From Spongiibacter taiwanensis (GTDB lineage Bacteria; Pseudomonadota; Gammaproteobacteria; Pseudomonadales; Spongiibacteraceae), in assembly GCF_023702635.1 (NCBI RefSeq), contig NZ_CP098455.1:3286001-3350000 (forward strand): DNA of 64,000 bases, read 5' to 3'. The position numbers and the translations under genes were made by a program. The notes under the pieces are model-generated. The model did no database searches. It was not told the DNA's origin and saw only the letters and a list, made by a program, of their open reading frames with translations. Of this stretch, positions 18,877 to 31,021 are shown one piece after another; within the stretch, counting starts at the first letter, position 1; each line of letters starts with the position of its first letter.

Positions 18877-19967
18877 TTCGGTTTCATCAGCTTGGCGATG
18901 ACGTCGCAGCGTTTCTGACGCAGGGCGGTACCGAGGGCCTTGCCGTTGTATCCCTCCGCCATTAATTCTGCCGCATTCACCTCGGCAGCGCTGCGGGCTG
19001 CCTTTTCGATCAGTTGCAGAATCGCATCATGGCTGCCGCTGATTGCCCGGACCCCATCGCAAAAGTCTTTGAGCAACTCGGGGCGGCGCAAATAGTCAAA
19101 TTGCTCAATCAAGGTCAGGATGTTCTCCGGGTTGTCCAGGGCGGGCAGCGGGATATGGGCGGCAAACAGGGTAGCCAGTCGCTGGGCGCTGGCGCTGCAG
19201 CGCAGGGTCTGGCACAGCTGGTTGGCCTGCTGGGTATCCAGTGCCGCCGCACTGATGGCAAAGCGCACTGGCGTGGCGAGCTGTAGGGTAGCCGCCCGGC
19301 TAACGGCTTTGAGAATGCGGTCGGTGAGGGCCTCAGCCCAAGCGGGGTGCAGGCTGGCGATTGCCCGGCAATCCAGTAGCACTTTGAAAAACACCGCCGG
19401 GCTGCGTTCCCCCAGGGCCCGTGTGAATTCGGTCCACAGGCGCTCGGGGGAGAGGGTGCGCAATTCACCGCTGTCGCTCATTTCCGTCATCAGCGCCAGG
19501 GTGTCCTCGGCAACTCGAAAACCCAGATGGGCATAGCGGGCTGCATAGCGGGCCACCCGGATCACCCGCAGGGGGTCTTCCCGAAAGGCGGGGGCGATGT
19601 GTCGCAGCAGGCGGTCGGCAATATCTTGCTGGCCGCCGTAGGGATCGATGATCGTGCCCTCGCTGTCCATTGCCATCGCGTTGATACGCAGGTCACGGCG
19701 ACTGAGATCCTCCTCCAGGCTGATCTCCGGGCCGAAGTCGCAGACAAAACCGTGATATCCGCTGCCTTGTTTGCGCTCCCGACGGGCCAGTGCGTATTCC
19801 TCTTTGGTTTCAGGGTGGAGAAACACCGGGAAATCCTTGCCGACCTGCTGATAACCAAGCGCGATCAGCTCATCGGGGGTGGCACCGACCACCACCCAGT
19901 CCTTGTCTTGATAGGGGTAGTTCAGCAATTGGTCGCGGACTGCGCCGCCCACAAGATAGGTCTGCAT
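18873..19967 (-). CDS. cca: CCA-adding tRNA nucleotidyltransferase, short form without HD domain
   Basis: 364 residues with the class II nucleotidyltransferase head: [12 protein letters not shown], the metal-binding DKDWVVVGA (DxD), [23 protein letters not shown] and [16 protein letters not shown]. The enzyme adds or repairs the 3' CCA of tRNAs. The C-terminal helical part contains no HD motif, unlike the E. coli enzyme, so the extra phosphatase/phosphodiesterase activities of that form should be missing. The ATG at 19967 gives the standard [12 protein letters not shown]; the in-frame extension upstream is not conserved. The only tRNA in this window encodes its CCA. Confidence 0.94.
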   Translation of the reverse strand: MQTYLVGGAVRDQLLNYPYQDKDWVVVGATPDELIALGYQQVGKDFPVFLHPETKEEYALARRERKQGSGYHGFVCDFGPEISLEEDLSRRDLRINAMAMDSEGTIIDPYGGQQDIADRLLRHIAPAFREDPLRVIRVARYAARYAHLGFRVAEDTLALMTEMSDSGELRTLSPERLWTEFTRALGERSPAVFFKVLLDCRAIASLHPAWAEALTDRILKAVSRAATLQLATPVRFAISAAALDTQQANQLCQTLRCSASAQRLATLFAAHIPLPALDNPENILTLIEQFDYLRRPELLKDFCDGVRAISGSHDAILQLIEKAARSAAEVNAAELMAEGYNGKALGTALRQKRCDVIAKLMKPN

Positions 19968-20162
19968 CTGCGTCGAAATGTCCTGATTACCGCAAAGTAG
20001 GGGCAGTATAGTGCCATCCCCCCGAGCGTTTGCAATGGTGCGTGGGCAACACGGCAACGTCTGCCCGCGGTGATGTGCTGACTGCGCTGTGCCGGGGGCC
20101 GCTTCGTCTGTCCTGGAGCTTCGCGTATCATGGGGCCAATTGATAATAAGAGTTGTCACTTC

Positions 20163-21056
20163 ATGAGTTCGTTTGACCTTTTTTTTACCGTGATTATTCC
20201 CGCTACCCTGATTTTGATTATGGTGGGGATGGGCATGAGTTTAACGCCATCGTCCTTTGCGGTGCTGGCCAGACGGCCCAAACCAGTGTTGCTCGGCCTG
20301 CTTGGCCAAATGCTGTTGCTGCCACTAATCGCTCTTGCCATTTTAAGCTTGGTGACCGTGCCTGATCACGTCGCGTTGGGCTTGCTGTTGTTGTCGGCCT
20401 GCCCGGGCGGGGTGACCTCAAACGCGGTGTCCTTTGCGGCGAAGGCCGATGTTGCGCTGTCGGTGGGGCTAACGGCGATGAATAGCCTGCTGATTGTGGT
20501 TACCATGCCGCTGATCCTGGGGCTGGCGCCCAGTTTGTTGTCTCTGCAGGAGCTGGCCGCCTTTTCGCTTCCGGTGGGCTTACTGATCAAACAGCTGATG
20601 ATGCTGTGTGTTGTGCCGGTCGCTGTAGGAATGCTAGTGCGGGGCTATTTTCCCGCCTTTGCCATTGGCATGGAAGGTAAAATGCGGATTGCAGCAGCGG
20701 TGGCAATGGCCTTCGTGTTAACGGGTTATCTGGTGAGCGAGCGAGCATTGTTGCTGCAGAATTTGACGAGCATGGGTGTGCTGGTCATTGGCTTTATGTT
20801 GACGGTGATGGCGGCGGGTTGGCTGTTAGGCACCCTCGGACGATTGGGGAGGCAGCAGCGTACTACCATCATTATAGAAGTCGGCTTGCAGAATACTTCG
20901 GTTGCCGTGTTTGTGGCAACGGTCGTGCTTGAGAATCAAGCCATTGGGATGTTGCCAGCAACCTACGGCGCATTAATGATGTTTGTAGTCGGTGCGTTTG
21001 CCCTGGTGAATGCCAAGCTGGGTAAGAAGGTGGCTGGGGCACAGGTTTCAGCGTAG
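20163..21056 (+). CDS. Bile acid:sodium symporter family (BASS) transporter
   Basis: 297 residues, nearly all in about nine hydrophobic segments, with the family motif [21 protein letters not shown] in the first half and [15 protein letters not shown] in the second, the pair of crossover regions that bind Na+ in this fold. The ATG at 20163 was chosen because it precedes the first membrane helix directly; an in-frame start 33 nt upstream is possible. Substrates of bacterial members vary (bile acids, pantoate, other organic anions), so none is assigned. It is divergent from cca and is followed by a long non-coding gap. Confidence 0.88.
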   Translation: MSSFDLFFTVIIPATLILIMVGMGMSLTPSSFAVLARRPKPVLLGLLGQMLLLPLIALAILSLVTVPDHVALGLLLLSACPGGVTSNAVSFAAKADVALSVGLTAMNSLLIVVTMPLILGLAPSLLSLQELAAFSLPVGLLIKQLMMLCVVPVAVGMLVRGYFPAFAIGMEGKMRIAAAVAMAFVLTGYLVSERALLLQNLTSMGVLVIGFMLTVMAAGWLLGTLGRLGRQQRTTIIIEVGLQNTSVAVFVATVVLENQAIGMLPATYGALMMFVVGAFALVNAKLGKKVAGAQVSA

Positions 21057-21534
21057 CCCCATTTTTTCGGCAGCTCGATTGCTTTCGCGCAGGGGTGGCT
21101 TCTGCTGCGAAGAAAAATAGCAAAAAGTAATAACGACTAAATTAAGCTGTATTTCTGGAATTAAATTTTATCGGTTGATTCTTCTCCTGCCCATTTTCGT
21201 TGTGCGTCTTATGCAGGGCGCATTCCGTCGTGTTAGCCATTTTGATCTCTGCCGTGTTGCCTGTTGGTGGATCGTGATCTACCCGTCATTGCGTCCTACT
21301 CACCCCGTTGGTGATCCTTTGTCTCTTCTGTTGGATGATGGCTGACACCTTAGGGCAGCAGCTCGAGCGACTTTCATCAATGAGCCCTATCAAGGGGCTA
21401 TTTGCTTAATTGCTGATTAACAAAATTCGTGCGATAAAAGCCAAATCCGGGTGAGTCACGATGGTGGACCGGAGCAAAAGCGCGGCAGAAATCTGCGACG
21501 TTAATAATCATAAATAGCGCTCAAGGAGTTGGCA
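21057..21534. other. Intergenic region without a recognised gene
   Basis: About 480 nt between the BASS transporter and the DUF2505 gene. It is less GC-rich than its flanks, and the frames are broken by many stops. Only AAGGAG (21523-21528), the ribosome site of the next gene, is clear. I see no hairpin with a T run, tRNA or small gene. It presumably holds the promoter of the lipid cluster. Confidence 0.6.
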
Positions 21535-22032
21535 TTGGCGGTAACCTTTGTATTTGATCGGGACTTGCCCGAGGTGGCGGCGCTTTTTCTAAGCCCGGAC
21601 TTCAGGCGCTTCAGGAGTGAACGTCTTGGCGAGAGCCAGGTAAGCTGCAAAGTGAAGAAGACGGCCAGTCAGGGTCACGAGTTTCTCATGTCGCGTCGGG
21701 TAACTCGGTCCTTGCCCGCGATGTTCAGCAAATTCTTTGAGCCGAGTCAGCTATTCCATTTGCGAGAAAATTGGCAAAACACAGTGAAGGGCTGGAACGG
21801 CGAGTTTGAGGTCGCGATTGAAGGTCAAAGCATTGATATTTATGGCGACTTTGCCCTTGAACCCCATCGTGCGGGTTGCCGTTATACGATCAATCATCAG
21901 TGTGCTGCCCGCGTCCCCCTTATTGGCCGACGCCTGGAGAAATTTGTGATCAGCCAGGCCGACAAGGGGGTGGAGCAGGAATTGACGTTTCTACAGGCGT
22001 ATCTGCGCGGGGATATCGACGGCGCAGTTTAG
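21535..22032 (+). CDS. DUF2505-like (START/SRPBCC-type) protein
   Basis: 165 residues resembling the DUF2505 family, which belongs to the START-like hydrophobic ligand-binding fold. It begins with a strand and helix (VTFVFDRDLPEVAALFLSP), has LPAMFSKFFEPSQL in the middle, and ends with a long helix (LEKFVISQADKGVEQELTF) as such folds do. The TTG at 21535 was chosen because AAGGAG lies 6 nt upstream; the TTG at 21529 touches that site. It lies 63 nt before a WS/DGAT gene, which suggests a role in handling a lipid, but this is inference from position. Confidence 0.7.
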   Translation: MAVTFVFDRDLPEVAALFLSPDFRRFRSERLGESQVSCKVKKTASQGHEFLMSRRVTRSLPAMFSKFFEPSQLFHLRENWQNTVKGWNGEFEVAIEGQSIDIYGDFALEPHRAGCRYTINHQCAARVPLIGRRLEKFVISQADKGVEQELTFLQAYLRGDIDGAV

Positions 22033-22095
22033 CGCAGCTGGCGGCGACCGATGTGGCGTGAATAACAACATTAATCAATAAGTGGGCGGGATGCG

Positions 22096-23580
22096 ATGCT
22101 ACAGCTAACAGGTCAAGATGCGGCGATGTTTCAATTGGAGACGGCTGCCGTGAAAACCCATTTCACTGTGGTGACCATTTATGATCAGTCCACGGTGAAG
22201 GGCGGCAAGCTGGGTTTTCAGGAAATTCTCAGTTACTTCGACAAAGTGATGGCAGGGCTGCCAATCTTTCGGCGTAAAGTCTGCGGTGTGCCCTTCAATC
22301 TGGATGCCCCTTACTTGGTGGATGATCCGGATTTTCATATTGAATCGCATATCAAACACATTGCCCTGCCAGCCCCCAAGGATTGGCGGCAGTTCTGCAT
22401 TCTATGCGCCCAAATTCAGGCGACCCCAATCGATAACTCCAAGCCAATGTGGGATATGCACGTGATTGAGGGGCTGGATAACTGTGACGATCTTCCCAAG
22501 GGCTGCTTCGCCATACTCACCCGCATGCAGCACTCCCTTGCCGACGGCGATACGGTTCGCGGTTTGTTGGCGGCACTGCATCAGCCGGCCGGTGTGAGCT
22601 ATGAACCACCGGCAAACTATGAAGCGCAGCCGGAACCATCGCTGCTGACCATGTCCCGTCGGGCGATGGTCAATAATTTCAAGCAAGGGTGGAAGACAGA
22701 AGCCTCCTTCCTGCGCAAAGTGCCCATGCTTGGGAAGTCCCTCGGCAAACTGGCGGTGAATCGTATTGAGTCACTGTTTGAGGATGCTGAAATTGACGAG
22801 CAAGTGGCAGTGCCGAAGACATTGTTTAACGGTCCGATGGAGTACCGACGCGTGTTCCAGGCCAGGGCCTTTGACCTGGATGCGATCAAGGGCATGCGCG
22901 TGCTGGCCGAGAATTCGACCGTCAATGATGTGGTGCTGACCCTAGTGGGGGGCGCGCTTCGTCGCTACCTGGAAAGCCAGAATGCGCCGCCAAGCGACCA
23001 TCTGTTTGCGATGTGCCCGGTGAACATGCGCGAGGATAAATTTAGTAATAGCAGCAGTTTTGGCAACAACATTTCGTTGATGCGGGCGTGTATGTTCACT
23101 GAGGAGAGCGACCCCGCTGTGCGCATGAAGCTGGTGGCTGAGGAGACCCGAGAGTCCAAGAAAATTCAGCGCGCGAATTCAACCAAAGAAATGCTGGCGA
23201 TCAGTGAAAATATTCCCAATGTCTTGGTGGCTGCCGGTGCGCGTGCGCTGCTGCCCTTCGCCTTGAGCAAGTTTGAATCGAGGCCGATTGCCAATGCGGT
23301 GGTGAGCAATGTGCCAGGTCCGCAACAGCCGCTCTACTTCCTGGGTGCCGAGATGCTGATTTTTACGGGTGTGGGTCCTCTGGTTCCCGGTATGGGATTG
23401 CTGGTGGCCAGCACAAGTTATAACGGTCGATTGACCATTGGGGTGTCGGCCTGCCCGAGTTGGGTTAGCGATCCTCAGCAACTGGCGCAGTGCCTGCAAG
23501 AAAGTTTTGACGAACTTTGCGCGGCCTCCCTTGCCCGGCGCCAGCAGGCAACCACAGGACGCGCTAAGGCGAAGTCCTGA
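22096..23580 (+). CDS. Wax ester synthase/diacylglycerol acyltransferase (WS/DGAT) family protein
   Basis: 494 residues of the bifunctional WS/DGAT family, which esterifies acyl-CoA with fatty alcohols or diacylglycerol to make storage lipid. The N-terminus LTGQDAAMFQLET, the PLWD-like PMWDMHVIEGL and the C-terminal VVSNVPGPQQPLYFLGAEM are typical. The active-site motif HHxxxDG reads QHSLADG here: the second, catalytic His is kept but the first is Gln. The stop overlaps the start of the next gene (TGATG). Storage-lipid synthesis is common in marine hydrocarbon-using gammaproteobacteria, but the real substrates are unknown. Confidence 0.88.
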   Translation: MLQLTGQDAAMFQLETAAVKTHFTVVTIYDQSTVKGGKLGFQEILSYFDKVMAGLPIFRRKVCGVPFNLDAPYLVDDPDFHIESHIKHIALPAPKDWRQFCILCAQIQATPIDNSKPMWDMHVIEGLDNCDDLPKGCFAILTRMQHSLADGDTVRGLLAALHQPAGVSYEPPANYEAQPEPSLLTMSRRAMVNNFKQGWKTEASFLRKVPMLGKSLGKLAVNRIESLFEDAEIDEQVAVPKTLFNGPMEYRRVFQARAFDLDAIKGMRVLAENSTVNDVVLTLVGGALRRYLESQNAPPSDHLFAMCPVNMREDKFSNSSSFGNNISLMRACMFTEESDPAVRMKLVAEETRESKKIQRANSTKEMLAISENIPNVLVAAGARALLPFALSKFESRPIANAVVSNVPGPQQPLYFLGAEMLIFTGVGPLVPGMGLLVASTSYNGRLTIGVSACPSWVSDPQQLAQCLQESFDELCAASLARRQQATTGRAKAKS

Positions 23581-25199
23581 TGGCAGGCAAAGCAAGTCGG
23601 CGTTTGGTTGTGCTGCTGGTTATTGTCATCGTCGTCATGGGTGTTTGGCTGCTAAGTCGAAGGCCTGCGGGCGATGATGTGCACCTGGCGATAGCCGCGG
23701 GGACCTTGATCGGCAAGCAACGCGATGGTGTCCAGCGCTTCCTGGGCATTCCCTATGCGCAACCGCCAGTGGGTGAACTTCGTTGGCGGGCGCCCCAGCG
23801 CCCGGTCACCCCCTGGCAAGGTCCGCGTGACGCCGCTTCCTTCTCCGATGCCTGTGTGCAGGGGGCCAAGCCTGAAATGGCATCGGGCTCCAATGAGGAC
23901 TGTTTGTATCTGAACGTGTGGGCGCCGGCTGCACCGGGCGAGTACCCGGTCATGGTCTGGATTCATGGCGGCGGATTAATGTTGGGCTCCGCCAATGAGC
24001 CGCAGTACGACGGCGAAGTACTCAGCGGCCGCCAGGACGTGGTTGTGGTGTCCCTCAACTATCGCTTGAGTTACCTCGGATTTTTACAAACTGACGATCT
24101 TGAAGGGAGTGGGGTCCCCGGCAACCAGGGCTTGCTGGATATGGTCGCTGCCCTGCAATGGGTGCAGGAAAATATCCGCGCATTTGGCGGCGATCCGCAA
24201 CGGGTAACCGTGTTTGGTGAATCCGGCGGCGGCGTCGCGACCTGCCTGCTGTTGGCCTCGCCCCTGACCGAGGGGCTGATGCATCGCGTTATTTTGCAAA
24301 GTGGGGTGTGCGAGGCCCTGGGTGCCCTCAGTGCCGAAGAGGCCAAAGCCCAGCAGCAAAAATTCCTGTCGACTATCGGCTGCAGTGACGCTGCGTCGCC
24401 GATCGACTGTGCTCGATCCCTGAGCCCCGAGGAGATTGAAGATCGCGGTATTACCCCGAGTAATCTGCTGACCTCCAGCTCTGAGTCGTTTTCCTACTTT
24501 CCCAAACCTGTTATCGACCAGCACTTTCTGCACGACACGGCGATGTCGAGTTTGGCGGCGCAGCCTAAAGCTGGCGTACCCATGGTGGTGGGGATCAATC
24601 GAGATGAGGGGAGTTTGTTCACCGGCAACCTGGAATTTCCCCAAAGCGAGGCGGAATATCTGCAGCGGTTGGAGGAAATGGTGCCTGGCAGTGGCCAGGA
24701 ATTGGCGACGTTATATCCCTATGACGATTACCAGCCAATCGGGAGCGCGTTCTCGCAACTGTTTAACGACGTGATGCAGGTGTGTCCCAGTCGTGAATTG
24801 GCTGACCTGTGGTCAACGCAAAATGCGGTGTTTTTCTATCACTTTGAAGAGGAAGCGAGTGCGCCGTTGCTGTCGATCATGACCTGGTTTTTCAACGATG
24901 GCGCCGCTGAGCTGGGCACGTATCACGGGGCAGAGATGCCCTATGTTTTTGGATATAACAGCTTTGCCGGTCGCGTGGGGAATGAGCAACAGCGGCGTAC
25001 CCGGTCTCTGGTGATGGATTACTGGTCTGCCTTCGCCCGCTCCGGGACACCCAGCGCGGCGGAGCTACCGCAGTGGCCGCGCTACAGCGAGGCCGAGCCC
25101 CGCTACCTGAAGCTGCGCGCTGGTCCTGAGGTGGGTAGTGCCCTGCGTCAGGAACAGTGTCAGTTTTGGGCGCGCCACCCCGAGTTTTCATTTTGGTAA
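23580..25199 (+). CDS. Type B carboxylesterase, membrane-anchored
   Basis: 539 residues. The N-terminus (about 8-26: RLVVLLVIVIVVMGVWLL) is a signal anchor, so the enzyme faces the periplasm. The alpha/beta hydrolase shows FLGIPYAQPPVG, EDCLYLNVW, the oxyanion HGGGLMLGS, the nucleophile in VFGESGGGVATC, an acid in NRDEGSLF and a His in TYHGAEMPYVFGY. The family hydrolyses carboxylic esters of many alcohols. Translational coupling to the WS/DGAT gene (overlap of 1 nt) suggests a shared lipid or ester substrate, but one enzyme builds and the other cleaves esters. Confidence 0.9.
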   Translation: MAGKASRRLVVLLVIVIVVMGVWLLSRRPAGDDVHLAIAAGTLIGKQRDGVQRFLGIPYAQPPVGELRWRAPQRPVTPWQGPRDAASFSDACVQGAKPEMASGSNEDCLYLNVWAPAAPGEYPVMVWIHGGGLMLGSANEPQYDGEVLSGRQDVVVVSLNYRLSYLGFLQTDDLEGSGVPGNQGLLDMVAALQWVQENIRAFGGDPQRVTVFGESGGGVATCLLLASPLTEGLMHRVILQSGVCEALGALSAEEAKAQQQKFLSTIGCSDAASPIDCARSLSPEEIEDRGITPSNLLTSSSESFSYFPKPVIDQHFLHDTAMSSLAAQPKAGVPMVVGINRDEGSLFTGNLEFPQSEAEYLQRLEEMVPGSGQELATLYPYDDYQPIGSAFSQLFNDVMQVCPSRELADLWSTQNAVFFYHFEEEASAPLLSIMTWFFNDGAAELGTYHGAEMPYVFGYNSFAGRVGNEQQRRTRSLVMDYWSAFARSGTPSAAELPQWPRYSEAEPRYLKLRAGPEVGSALRQEQCQFWARHPEFSFW

Positions 25200-25232
25200 T
25201 GGCGCCGATAAGTTCTCGCCTGATCTTGCTTG

Positions 25233-26045
25233 TTAGGTCAGGCGCTGTTTGCCTTTTTCGAAGGTATCAATAAATCGCGCCAGGCCGTGGCTGCCGCCGT
25301 TGATCAGTCTGCGGGCGCTGGCAAGGTCATTGCCGATCAGAGCGTATTTGATACGTGCCTGCTTGCTCTGGATGTAGGCGACCAGCAGCCGTGCTGCCAG
25401 GCGTGGATGATTGGCCCATTCTGGGTGCGCCAGCAGGCGATCCTCAAGACCCTGCTGCAGGGAGAAGTGTTGATAATTTGCCCGGCCGGTCAGCTGAATA
25501 AAGCCTCTGCCACGATAGTTGGCGCCGTCCGGTGGGCCGATGTTGCCCAGGTCACTGCGATAGTCGTAAAGATCAAAGGGGCGGCCATTGGGGGAGGTGT
25601 TGTACTTCGATACCGCCTCCGAGACGGGCTCAAAGGTTTCGCTTTCGGCCCGGATGGTGGCCAGGGCCATCAGCACCAGGTCCCGGTCGTCCATGGCGCC
25701 GTATTTAATGGCCAGCAAGATTTCCGGCAAATTGGCTTCGATGTTTTTTCGCGGGGTGCTTTCAGGGAAAATAGCGGCCACGAAATCCACGTCGATCTGG
25801 TGGCAGATGGGGTGGAATTGACAGCTCAGGTCTGGGCCCGTCACGCCAATCTGAGTGAGCAATTCGTCGCTGGCCTCGCCGTTGGGCAACAGTCCGAAAA
25901 AACGCTGGCAGGCGATCAGGGCGGCCTCAGTGGTCGGGCCAAAATGGCCGTCAATGGGATGCGCATCAAATCCCGCCAGGCACAGATGGGCTTGAAGTCG
26001 GGCGACCTCGTCCCCTCTGCAGCCAAGTTTGAGATCTGCGCTCAT
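25233..26045 (-). CDS. Peptidoglycan-binding protein with GH19 chitinase/lysozyme-like domain
   Basis: Residues 1-65 form a PG_binding_1 domain (GCRGDEVARLQAHLCLAGF, IDGHFGPTTEAALIACQ). Residues about 95-270 look like a GH19-type lysozyme/endolysin: RAESETFEPVSE holds the likely catalytic Glu, and NYRGRGFIQLTGRANYQ is the family signature. No signal peptide is seen, so export would need a holin or lysis, as with phage endolysins. No other phage gene lies nearby. It converges with the esterase gene, 33 nt between the stops. Confidence 0.8.
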   Translation of the reverse strand: MSADLKLGCRGDEVARLQAHLCLAGFDAHPIDGHFGPTTEAALIACQRFFGLLPNGEASDELLTQIGVTGPDLSCQFHPICHQIDVDFVAAIFPESTPRKNIEANLPEILLAIKYGAMDDRDLVLMALATIRAESETFEPVSEAVSKYNTSPNGRPFDLYDYRSDLGNIGPPDGANYRGRGFIQLTGRANYQHFSLQQGLEDRLLAHPEWANHPRLAARLLVAYIQSKQARIKYALIGNDLASARRLINGGSHGLARFIDTFEKGKQRLT

Positions 26046-26118
26046 GGTTCCCTTTCGCCCATTACTAGCATTACAAATGTATGGCTCAGTGTAGACGTCA
26101 GCGGATAAATCGACAAAT

Positions 26119-26143
26119 GCACACCGGGTATTGCCCGGTGTGC
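26119..26143 (-). terminator. Hairpin after the GNAT-amidohydrolase gene
   Basis: A perfect 10-bp stem, GCACACCGGG-TATTG-CCCGGTGTGC, starts 12 nt beyond the stop at 26155. On the minus strand it is followed by an imperfect T-rich stretch. It separates the gene from the promoter side of the lysozyme-like gene. Confidence 0.55.
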
Positions 26144-26154
26144 GGTCTGTGAAT

Positions 26155-27744
26155 TTATTTACCGCGCCACTTCATCTGGTACAAATCGTGGCGGCGGTCG
26201 CGCAGGTTCTGCACGGTCCCGCTGTTGCGGGCAATACGCAGGGCCTCTGGGCGAAGATCGGCAATGGCCACGGTCTCGACATTGGGGGTGGTGTCGGCCG
26301 CAATGCCGTCCCGGGCAAAGTGGAAGTCACAGGGTGTAAGAATACAGCTTTGCGCGTACTGGATATCCATGTTGGCAACGTTGGGCAGGTTGCCCACGTT
26401 GCCCGACATGACCACGTAAATCTGGTTCTCCACCGCGCGGGCCTGACAGCAGTAGCGCACTCGCAAATAGCTCTGGCGCTCGTCGGTACAGAAGGGCACA
26501 AACAAAATTTCAGCGCCCTGGTTTACCAGGTGACGGGACAGTTCGGGAAATTCCGAGTCGTAACAGACCAGCACTCCGATGGGGCCGCAGTCGGTGTCGA
26601 TCACGTTCAGATCGCTGCCGCCTTCGATATTCCACCAGAATACCTCATTGGGTGTGGGATGGATTTTGGCCTGCTCGTCGATGCGGCCGTCCCGGTGAAA
26701 CACATAGGAAATGTTTTCCACGCGACCGTTTGGTACCCGGGTCGGGTGACTGCCGCCGATGATATTGATGTTGTAGCGCACGGCCAGGTCTTGCATGGCC
26801 TCTTTGAACCGGGGGGTGTACTTGGTGAGTGCCTCGATCGATTCAATCGGGGTCAGCTCCTGGTCTTCGATCGACAGTAGCTGGAGGGTAATCAGTTCGG
26901 GAAACACCACGAAGTCGGCCTTGTAGTCGGCGACCACGTCAACAAAGTACTCCACAAAGGACATGAATTCGCTGAAGGAGTGAACCCGTCGCTGCATGTA
27001 CTGCACGGTGCCCACCCGAACCGTATCAGGTTGACGACCACCATAACGCTTGATGTGGGCATCGCTGGCGGCGCTGTCGATTTTGGGGTTGCGCCATACC
27101 AGGTGAACACCGTAGCCCATCGAGTCCAGATCGGTGACCAGATAGCCGGGCACCAAAGACAGGACTTCAAAGCCGTTATGTAACTGGAACGACAGCACGG
27201 GGTCTCTGGCGGTCTTGTTAACCACGGCATCAAGGTAGGCGTCTGCGCTGCCGTAGCGTCGTATCCGCCGGGACAATCCCGGCAGGCGGCCCACAAATAC
27301 AATGCCCTTCAGACCCAGGGACTCGCACAGCTTTTTGCGGGCATTGTAGAGGCGCTGGCCAATTCGATAGCCGCGTACTTCTTTATCGACACAGACCTCC
27401 ATGCCGTAGAGCCATTCGCCTTGAGGGTCGTGGCGGGAGCCAAAACCATCTGCCGTGATTGACTCCCAGGTATGGGGTTTAAGCCCTATTTCACTGCTGA
27501 TGCGGAAGGTCGCGCAGTAGCCGACTACGTCATCATCGAGAGTGACAACGAACTTGCCCTCGGGAAAATAATTCAGCTGGCCGCGCAGTTCGGCGCGGGT
27601 GTAGGGGTCGATGCCAGTGCCCTTGTAAACCCGTTTGGAGAGGGCCTCGATGGACGGAATATCGCCGAGCGCCGCATTTCGTACTCGCAACACTTTGCCA
27701 GAGGCAGTCAGATTCTTACTGCCGGAGGAGGTTTTGGATTTCAT
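26155..27744 (-). CDS. Bifunctional GNAT acetyltransferase / carbon-nitrogen hydrolase
   Basis: 529 residues in two domains. The first (about 15-215) is a GNAT fold with GMEVCVDKEVRGYRIGQRL as the acetyl-CoA-binding region. The second (about 240-520) is a nitrilase-superfamily amidohydrolase with the triad Glu in VVFPELI, Lys in AKIHPTPNE and Cys in GVLVCYDSEFPE. This fusion is a known family in proteobacteria; the substrate is not established. It is a single gene with its own downstream hairpin, 34 nt after the preceding minus-strand gene. Confidence 0.9.
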   Translation of the reverse strand: MKSKTSSGSKNLTASGKVLRVRNAALGDIPSIEALSKRVYKGTGIDPYTRAELRGQLNYFPEGKFVVTLDDDVVGYCATFRISSEIGLKPHTWESITADGFGSRHDPQGEWLYGMEVCVDKEVRGYRIGQRLYNARKKLCESLGLKGIVFVGRLPGLSRRIRRYGSADAYLDAVVNKTARDPVLSFQLHNGFEVLSLVPGYLVTDLDSMGYGVHLVWRNPKIDSAASDAHIKRYGGRQPDTVRVGTVQYMQRRVHSFSEFMSFVEYFVDVVADYKADFVVFPELITLQLLSIEDQELTPIESIEALTKYTPRFKEAMQDLAVRYNINIIGGSHPTRVPNGRVENISYVFHRDGRIDEQAKIHPTPNEVFWWNIEGGSDLNVIDTDCGPIGVLVCYDSEFPELSRHLVNQGAEILFVPFCTDERQSYLRVRYCCQARAVENQIYVVMSGNVGNLPNVANMDIQYAQSCILTPCDFHFARDGIAADTTPNVETVAIADLRPEALRIARNSGTVQNLRDRRHDLYQMKWRGK

Positions 27745-27778
27745 GATTTACAACTCAATGGATTGGCTTAGATGACGC

Positions 27779-28078
27779 CTATTTGCTGGCCGCTTTTTTT
27801 CGGGGGGCGCGCCGGCGCGGCTTGTCTTCCTCCGCTTCTTCGGGCTCTTCCGTATTGCGGCGGGTGGCATAGGCGCTGAGGGATTTGAGAATGCGCGCTG
27901 ACAGGTCCACCGTTTTCATGCCTTCGGTGAAGGCGGTTTTGGCGATCTGTTGGACCATTTCTGAATCGCCATCGGAGATGCGTTTGGAGATAGCGTCCCA
28001 GAATGGCTGTACGTCAGGCAGGCCGATAAAGCGGCGCAGCTCTTCCGGGGTGATATCGACTTCCAGGTTTATTTTCAT
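27779..28078 (-). CDS. Small conserved protein, DUF6489-like
   Basis: 99 residues. The conserved part is N-terminal, with MKINLEVDITPEELRRFIGL and PDVQPFWDAI, resembling as far as I recall the small proteins named DUF6489. The tail is charged: acidic (EEPEEAEEDK) and then basic (RRRAPRKKAASK), like a polyhydroxyalkanoate-granule or DNA-contacting tail, though no function is known. The ATG at 28078 was chosen because an AAGG-type site precedes it and homology starts there. It lies downstream of acnA on the same strand, 89 nt after the stop-to-start gap begins, and may be co-transcribed with the next gene. Confidence 0.6.
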   Translation of the reverse strand: MKINLEVDITPEELRRFIGLPDVQPFWDAISKRISDGDSEMVQQIAKTAFTEGMKTVDLSARILKSLSAYATRRNTEEPEEAEEDKPRRRAPRKKAASK

Positions 28079-28167
28079 GCCGCCTTGCTCCACAAAAAGT
28101 GTACCCGTCTTCGGGGGTGAGTATGCCACTGGCGACGGCCGCGGCAAAGCCTCGGCCGTCATTCAAG

Positions 28168-30816
<2,649 letters not shown>

Positions 30817-31021
30817 GGCAAGCTCCTCTGGCTTCTCCGTAATCCACAGCAGTTACCCTAGCACAGGCCCACAAAATAGACAGGTCGTAGTGGCCCATGC
30901 GCTAAACAATGTCTCGTCCAGCTTCGGCACAAGGGCTTTTGGCAAGGCGTAGCCCGCGGAATACCCAAAGCACTCGCTGCGCTCATGGGGCAGGCTCTGG
31001 CCCGGCCCATTGCAAGGGCCA

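Noticed and set aside
25217-25244. Inverted repeat CGCCTGA/TCAGGCG between esterase and GH19 gene
   Set aside because: A 7-bp stem with a 14-nt loop that runs into the GH19 coding end; too weak to call a terminator.
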